Shown one piece after another: positions 59,614-64,000 of a stretch of 64,000 nt of DNA. The notes beneath the pieces were generated by a model that did not search any database, was not told the DNA's origin, and saw only the letters and a list, made by a program, of their open reading frames with translations. The stretch is taken from assembly GCF_030814715.1 (NCBI RefSeq), contig NZ_JAUSVO010000002.1, positions 1 to 64,000 on the forward strand. Direction: 5' to 3'. The translations under genes and the position numbers were made by a program. Numbering within the stretch: position 1 is the first letter of the stretch; every line of letters begins with the position of its first letter. The DNA comes from Kaistia dalseonensis. Lineage in GTDB: Bacteria > Pseudomonadota > Alphaproteobacteria > Rhizobiales > Kaistiaceae.

Positions 59614-59672
59614 GCGATATGATACAGTCACATAGCCAATCAGCTCGATCTTGGTATACTGTATATCATCGC
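59614..59672 (-). promoter_or_regulatory. Long-spaced inverted repeat upstream of the DMT transporter
   Basis: Arms GCGATATGATACAGT (59614-59628) and ACTGTATATCATCGC (59658-59672) are inverted copies with 11 of 15 bases identical, 44 bases centre to centre, in an AT-rich island. This is typical of two operator half-sites of a dimeric regulator bound on either side of a promoter. Confidence 0.5.
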
Positions 59673-59714
59673 AAGGCTGCCTTGTCATCCGCAGATCTCG
59701 CAGATGCGAAGTCA

Positions 59715-60506
59715 TCAGGCCGGCGTGAGGATCACCAGCTTCAGATCGGGATGGCGCGCGGGCAGCAGCGTGATCTGCCGGTAGCGCAGGAAGCCGTCGA
59801 CCGGATGGGTGAAGGTCCGTTCGCCGCCCTCGCGATCAACCACGGCATGGGCGTCCCAGGCCTCGGCGAAGAGCGGGCTCGCCCGGCTCAGATCGTCGAC
59901 GAGCGTCCGCATCTCGGGCGCCGCGATATGCCGGCTGTAATCGGCGCGGAACTCCGCCGCGACACGGCGCGCCCTCTCGCTCCAATCCTGGATAAGCGCG
60001 CGCGCATGCGGATCGAGAAAGATGTAGCGCAGCAAATTGCGTGTTTCGCCGCCATTGAGCCAGCCGATGAAGAGACGCTCGGCCGGTGCGTTCCAGGCCA
60101 GCGCCGTCCAGGACCGGTCGATGAGATAGGCGGGCGTCGCCATCAGGCTAAGCGCATCGATCAGCCCGGCCGGGAGATCGGCCTCGGCGATTTCGTCGCT
60201 CAGTTGCGGATCGCGCTTGCCGGCGAGGTCGAACAGATAGGCGCGCTCGGCAGGCGAAAGGCGCATGACGCGCGCGAGGCGACCAAGCGCGGTGGCCGAG
60301 ACGGAGACGTCGCGGCCCTGCTCGATCCAGCTATACCATGTCGCGCTGACACCACAGAGCTGCGCCAGTTCTTCCCGCCGCAGGCCCGGCGTGCGACGGC
60401 GGGCGCCCGGATCGATACCGAACATGGAGGGTTGCAGCCGCTCCCTGTGGGCGCGGACGAACTCGCCGAGTTCCTCCCGGCGCGCCTTGTCGGTCGGTGC
60501 GATCAT
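59715..60506 (-). CDS. Helix-turn-helix transcriptional regulator, MmyB family
   Basis: A 263-residue regulator. The N-terminal Xre-like DNA-binding domain (LGEFVRAHRERLQP...RRRTPGLRREELAQLCGVSATWYSWIEQGRDVSVSATALGRLARVMRLSPAERAYLF) is followed by the MmyB ligand domain (PAYLIDRSWTALAWNAPAERLFIGW...NLLRYIFLDPHARALIQDW), a PAS-like fold that binds fatty acids in a studied homologue. It is divergent from a methyltransferase gene 117 bases away, which it may control. Confidence 0.92.
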   Translation of the reverse strand: MIAPTDKARREELGEFVRAHRERLQPSMFGIDPGARRRTPGLRREELAQLCGVSATWYSWIEQGRDVSVSATALGRLARVMRLSPAERAYLFDLAGKRDPQLSDEIAEADLPAGLIDALSLMATPAYLIDRSWTALAWNAPAERLFIGWLNGGETRNLLRYIFLDPHARALIQDWSERARRVAAEFRADYSRHIAAPEMRTLVDDLSRASPLFAEAWDAHAVVDREGGERTFTHPVDGFLRYRQITLLPARHPDLKLVILTPA

Positions 60507-60514
60507 GGAAGTGA

Positions 60515-60543
60515 GTTATACCAGGATAAGATTGGATCTGGTA
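60515..60543. promoter_or_regulatory. Divergent control region of the MmyB gene and methyltransferase
   Basis: A -10-like TATAAC on the minus strand (60515-60520) lies very near the MmyB start, and an inverted repeat TACCAG (60519-60524) / CTGGTA (60538-60543) overlaps it. A regulator bound here could repress both genes. Tentative. Confidence 0.35.
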
Positions 60544-60623
60544 CGCGTTTATCGTTCCGGCTTACCGAAAGGGTGTGGAGCGATCATCATCACCCTCAGG
60601 ATCGTCCCGTCGGAACGAAAGCC

Positions 60624-61421
60624 ATGTCCCAGACCAGCACGCAGGAAGAACAGACCCCACCACAAGGCGTCGGCCATGATGCGCTCGTGGTGCAGCAGTT
60701 CGGCACGCAGGCGAGCGCCTATGTCGCGAGCCTGACCCATGCCGGAGGCGATGACATAGGGCAGCTCGCGGCGCTGATCGCGCCGGGCGCCAAGGTGCTC
60801 GACCTCGGCTGCGGTGGCGGCCATGTCAGCTATGCCGCCGCCGCGATCGCGGGGTCCGTGACCGCCTATGATCTCTCGTCGGACATGCTGGCGGCGGTCC
60901 GCGCCGAGGCGGCGAAACGCGGGATCGGCAACCTGACGACGGTGCAGGGACCGGCCGAGACGCTGCCCTTTCCCGATGCGAGCTTCGATGTCGTCCTCTG
61001 CCGCTATTCGGCGCATCACTGGCAGGATGTCCGCCAGGGCGTGCGTGAAGCGCGGCGCGTGCTGAAGCCGAACGGGGTCGCGGGGTTCGCCGATGCCATC
61101 GCGCCGGAAAGCGCGGTGCTCGACACCTTCCTGCAGACCTTCGAGATGCTGCGCGATCCCTCGCATGTTCGCGACTATACGGCCGCCGAATGGGTCGCCA
61201 TCGCTTCGGAAGCCGGCTTCGGCCTGACCGGCGTGACACGGCGCCGGCTCTGGCTCGATTTCGATAGCTGGATCGGCCGCATGCGCACACCCAAAGTCTT
61301 CGTCGACGCGATCCGCGCGCTGCAGGCAGCCGTCTCGGACCCGGTGCGCGCACATTTCGAGGTTCAGCCGAACGGCACCTTCACGATCGACACGGCCGTG
61401 TTCGAGCTGAAGGCACTCTAG
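60624..61421 (+). CDS. Class I SAM-dependent methyltransferase (UbiE/arsM-like)
   Basis: A 265-residue methyltransferase. Motif I is VLDLGCGGGHVSYAAAAIAG, then TAYDLSSDMLAAVRAEAAKRG, and SFDVVLCRYSAHHWQDVRQGVREARRVLKPNGVAGFADAIAP. The C-terminal part (about 170-265) resembles Methyltransf_11 proteins of unknown substrate. GGAACGAAAG lies before ATG 60624; the frame is open far upstream but without homology. It is divergent from the MmyB regulator. Confidence 0.88.
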   Translation: MSQTSTQEEQTPPQGVGHDALVVQQFGTQASAYVASLTHAGGDDIGQLAALIAPGAKVLDLGCGGGHVSYAAAAIAGSVTAYDLSSDMLAAVRAEAAKRGIGNLTTVQGPAETLPFPDASFDVVLCRYSAHHWQDVRQGVREARRVLKPNGVAGFADAIAPESAVLDTFLQTFEMLRDPSHVRDYTAAEWVAIASEAGFGLTGVTRRRLWLDFDSWIGRMRTPKVFVDAIRALQAAVSDPVRAHFEVQPNGTFTIDTAVFELKAL

Positions 61422-61484
61422 AAGCGCTTTTCCGAGCGAAGGCGACACCGGCTCGCGTGAAGGAAACCCGACAAGTCAAATAGA

Positions 61485-61525
61485 TAGATCGTTTCGGCGT
61501 TTCCTTGAAACGCCGAAACGATCTA
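61485..61525. repeat. 18-bp perfect inverted repeat overlapping the xerC stop
   Basis: Arms TAGATCGTTTCGGCGTTT (61485-61502) and AAACGCCGAAACGATCTA (61508-61525), loop CCTTG. The right arm includes the xerC stop codon (61523-61525). No T-tract follows on either strand, so it is a bidirectional terminator of unusual form or a palindromic repeat element. Confidence 0.7.
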
Positions 61526-62476
61526 GAGGCGTCCGGCGCGCGGATGGGCCTTCTCGAAAACTTGGAGAAGGCGCTCCGTGTCGACGGCAGTGTAGATCTG
61601 CGTCGTCGACAGGCTGGCATGGCCGAGAAGCTCCTGGATGGCGCGCAGATCACCGCCATTCGAAAACAGGTGCGTCGCGAAGGAATGGCGCAGCGCATGC
61701 GGCGTGGCGCTATCGGAAAGACCGAGCGCACCGCGCATCTTCGCCATGGCGAGTTGGATGATCCGCGCCTTCAACGGTCCGCCCCGCACGCCGAGGAAGA
61801 GCGGGCCTTCAGGCTTGGGCTGCATCGGGGCGAGGCGCAGATATTCGGCGATCGCCTCGGCCACCACGGGCAGCACCGGGACCAGTCGTGTCTTGCCACC
61901 CTTGCCGGTCACGCGCAGCACGCCCTCGCCCGAAAGCGGCGCATCGGCGCGGCGGATGCCCAGCGCCTCGGATATGCGCAACCCCGAGCCATAGCAAAGC
62001 GCCAGCACGGCGGCGTTGCGCGCGGCAACCCAAGGTTCAGCATCGAGCTGCTCGTCGGCATCGACCACCCGGCGCGCGGCACTCGACGCGAGCGGTTTCG
62101 GCAGGGTCTTCGGCTGTCGCGGCGCCCGCATGGCGCGGAAGGCAGCCCCATTGGCGAGGCCCTCGCGCTCCAGGAAGCCCATGAAGGAGCGGATCCCCGC
62201 CAGCCCCCGCGCCAAAGTCCGCGCCCCTGCCCCCTCCTTGCGCCGGCTCGCCATGAAGGCGCGCAGATCGCCGGTCCTGAGATCGGCGAGGTCAGCGACC
62301 GTCGGCGGATTGCCGATATGCATGGTCAGGAACGAGAGGAACTGCTCCAGATCGCGCGAGTAGGCCTCGAGCGTCTTGGGCGAGAGCCGCCTTTCGCCAC
62401 GCAGATGCTCGCCCCACGCCTCGATCTGGTCGAGCGTGTCGCGGGCGGCAATGACGAGCGGCGCGGCGGCGGTCAT
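61523..62476 (-). CDS. xerC: Tyrosine recombinase XerC
   Basis: A 317-residue recombinase of chromosome dimer resolution, acting with XerD at dif. The N-terminal SAM-like domain (LRGERRLSPKTLEAYSRDLEQFLSFL ... GAGARTLARGLAGIRSFMGFLEREGLANG) and the catalytic residues are visible: Arg in YGSGLRISEALGI, Lys in GKGGKTRLVPV, HALRHSFATHL, LLGHASLSTTQIYTAV with the Tyr nucleophile. XerC rather than XerD is inferred from the close likeness to alphaproteobacterial XerC. Confidence 0.93.
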   Translation of the reverse strand: MTAAAPLVIAARDTLDQIEAWGEHLRGERRLSPKTLEAYSRDLEQFLSFLTMHIGNPPTVADLADLRTGDLRAFMASRRKEGAGARTLARGLAGIRSFMGFLEREGLANGAAFRAMRAPRQPKTLPKPLASSAARRVVDADEQLDAEPWVAARNAAVLALCYGSGLRISEALGIRRADAPLSGEGVLRVTGKGGKTRLVPVLPVVAEAIAEYLRLAPMQPKPEGPLFLGVRGGPLKARIIQLAMAKMRGALGLSDSATPHALRHSFATHLFSNGGDLRAIQELLGHASLSTTQIYTAVDTERLLQVFEKAHPRAGRL

Positions 62477-62512
62477 GAGCTGATCATGATGCCGGCGGTG
62501 CTTAACAAAGTC

Positions 62513-62824
62513 CTAACGCTCGCCAACAGCCGCGACCGGCTCGCCATAGTGCTCGACGAGCGGGAACGGCTCATAGAAATGATGCAGCAGCGCCTTCCAG
62601 CCCTGATAGCGATCCGATCCGCGAAAGCCCGGATCATGGTCGGCAACGCTCCGCCAGCGCACGAGCAGCAGATAGCGGCCGGGCGTCTCGATCGACGGCC
62701 GCACATCCATGCCGAGGAAGCCGTCGCTTGCCGCGATCAGCGGCGCCGCCTCGCGCATCGTGGCCTCGAATGCAGCCTCTTGTCCCGGCTTCACCGTAAG
62801 GAGCGCGTGCTCGACGATCATCAA
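62513..62824 (-). CDS. Antibiotic biosynthesis monooxygenase (ABM) family protein
   Basis: A 103-residue ferredoxin-like protein. MIVEHALLTVKPGQEAAFEATMREAAPLIAASDGFLGMDVRPSIETPGRYLLLVRWRSVADHD and the ending FYEPFPLVEHYGEPV are typical of the ABM family, which includes heme-degrading and quinol monooxygenases; no specific function follows. Its start overlaps the ClC stop by four bases (ATGA). Confidence 0.88.
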   Translation of the reverse strand: MMIVEHALLTVKPGQEAAFEATMREAAPLIAASDGFLGMDVRPSIETPGRYLLLVRWRSVADHDPGFRGSDRYQGWKALLHHFYEPFPLVEHYGEPVAAVGER

Positions 62825-64000
62825 TCGGGCTCCTTCGGAGGCGACTGCCCCGGCATCCGGTCGCGCAGCGAATCATAGATCGGCGGATCGCGCAGCAGGG
62901 TCGGAACCAGCATAGCGGCGAAGCAGGCGGCGAGCATGGGCAAGAGCAGCGTGACGCTGCCGGTCATCTCGGTGACCAGCACGATGCCGGTCAACGGCGC
63001 GCGGACGATCCCCGTGAAGAGCGCGGCCATGCCGACCACGGCGAAACCGCGCGGCTCCAGATCGAGGCCCGGCACGAGCGCGACACAGGCGAGGCCGAAG
63101 AACAGCCCGAGTTGCGATCCGAGCACCAGCATCGGCGCGAACAGCCCGCCCGGCGTTCCGGCGGCATAGGAGGTGGTGCTGAGCCCGAAGCGCAGCAGGA
63201 AGACGAGCGGCAGCATGGCGAGCGTGCCCTCGCCGAGCAGCATGCGCGCCGTGATCGGATCACCACCGCCGACCAGGCCGGGGCCGAACCAGGCGATCGC
63301 GCCGATCACGGCGCCGATCAAGGCGGCGACGATCTCCGGCCTGTTGCCGAACCGCCCGGCGAGGCCGAGACAGGCGAGCAGCGTCCGGTTATAGGCGATG
63401 GCCATGAGACCAGATGCGACGCCGAGCAGCACATAGAGCGGCATGCTCCAGCCCGGGGCCTCCGCGAGCGCGCTGATCTCGAAATCGGGCGCATCGCCGA
63501 GGATCAGGCGCGAAACGCCGATCGCGGTGGCCGAAGCACCGAGGGCCGCAATCGCGATGCGGGGTTCGAAACGGCGGACCAACTCCTCCTGCACGAAGAC
63601 GGCGCCGGCGATCGGCGCATTGAAGGCGGTGGCGAGGCCCGCGCCGGCGCCCGCGGCGAGCAGCACGCGGCTATCGGCCCAGGCGACGCGGAAGAGGCGA
63701 CCGACGAGATGGGCGAGCGTCGCGCCCATCTGCACGGTGGGTCCCTCGCGGCCGAGCGCCAGACCGGATCCGATGGCCAGAACGCCGCCAAAGAACTTGA
63801 CCGGGATGAGGCTGAACGTCGCGGGCGGAACACGGCCGAGCAGCACCGCCTCGACATGGGGAATGCCACTACCCGATGCGGGAGGCGCATAGGAGCGCAC
63901 CAGCCAGGCGGCGAGCCACGCACCCGCCGCGCACAGGACCATGACGAGCGGCAGCCCCAAGAGGCCGAGATCATGGGCGCGCAGCACAATGCCATTGCGG
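62821..64000 (-). CDS. ClC family chloride transporter, truncated by the window edge
   Basis: At least 393 residues of a ClC protein; the frame stays open to the right edge (…RNGIVLRAHDLGLLG…), so the true start lies outside. The three anion-binding motifs are present: GSGIPHVEAVLLG, GREGPTVQMGATLAHL with the gating Glu, and GGLFAPMLVLGSQLG. A Tyr in PPIYDSLRD may be the internal gate. Many bacterial ClC proteins exchange two chloride ions for one proton and help acid resistance. It ends with an overlap of the monooxygenase gene. Confidence 0.93.
   Translation of the reverse strand, partial: RNGIVLRAHDLGLLGLPLVMVLCAAGAWLAAWLVRSYAPPASGSGIPHVEAVLLGRVPPATFSLIPVKFFGGVLAIGSGLALGREGPTVQMGATLAHLVGRLFRVAWADSRVLLAAGAGAGLATAFNAPIAGAVFVQEELVRRFEPRIAIAALGASATAIGVSRLILGDAPDFEISALAEAPGWSMPLYVLLGVASGLMAIAYNRTLLACLGLAGRFGNRPEIVAALIGAVIGAIAWFGPGLVGGGDPITARMLLGEGTLAMLPLVFLLRFGLSTTSYAAGTPGGLFAPMLVLGSQLGLFFGLACVALVPGLDLEPRGFAVVGMAALFTGIVRAPLTGIVLVTEMTGSVTLLLPMLAACFAAMLVPTLLRDPPIYDSLRDRMPGQSPPKEPD

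Overview
This window looks like chromosomal core genome of a GC-rich alphaproteobacterium, most likely order Hyphomicrobiales (Rhizobiales). The grounds are gene content and order: an uninterrupted TCA block (sdhCDA-sdhB, mdh, sucCD, sucA, sucB, lpdA), the pair secA / parvulin-argJ-GNAT-mutT on opposite strands, ptsP-prfA-prmC, a DUF4167 RNA-binding protein, an Omp19-like protease inhibitor lipoprotein, and DUF2794, DUF1178 and DUF3052 proteins. A Kaistia-like relative is possible but cannot be fixed from sequence reading alone. I see no prophage, insertion sequence, CRISPR array, tRNA or rRNA gene.

Layout. 1-669 has no convincing gene but carries a strong sigma70-type promoter pointing out of the left edge. 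670-9.4 kb: M23 peptidase, clpB (reverse), the DUF4167 protein, prmC and prfA. 9.4-21 kb: ptsP, lysC, ubiG, DUF1178, a nitrilase-family amidase, grxC, comF, a SAM methyltransferase, mutT, a GNAT, argJ and a periplasmic parvulin. 21-29.6 kb: secA, a DUF1989 protein, an L,D-transpeptidase-type lipoprotein, accA, a candidate noncoding RNA, DUF2794, a GNAT and a BI-1 membrane protein. 29.8-39.7 kb: an ABC exporter pair next to a divergent arylesterase, an aldo/keto reductase, thpR, phhB, a GGDEF-EAL protein, rpmF, leuB and a RidA protein. 39.8-56.3 kb: the TCA block with zapE, the Omp19-like lipoprotein and several small genes. 56.4-64 kb: a YegD-like Hsp70, a GNAT, a DMT transporter, an MmyB-type regulator with a divergent methyltransferase, xerC, a small monooxygenase and a ClC transporter cut by the right edge.

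How the genes work together. The central block encodes succinate dehydrogenase, malate dehydrogenase, succinyl-CoA synthetase and the complete 2-oxoglutarate dehydrogenase complex. Near-identical palindromes of the form TTACGTnnACGTAA lie just upstream of sdhC and of mdh, suggesting one regulator for both units. A DUF4160-DUF2442 gene pair, which resembles a toxin-antitoxin module in its organisation, interrupts sucB-lpdA.

The most noteworthy points are these. prfA has no ATG, GTG or TTG start for its conserved N-terminus and probably starts at a CTG overlapping the ptsP stop codon. A minus-strand RNA gene is supported by an orphan intrinsic terminator and by strand-specific G-U pairs in a long hairpin. 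The remaining points are the inserted DUF4160-DUF2442 pair and the shared TCA operator. No wholly new defence or mobile system is visible.
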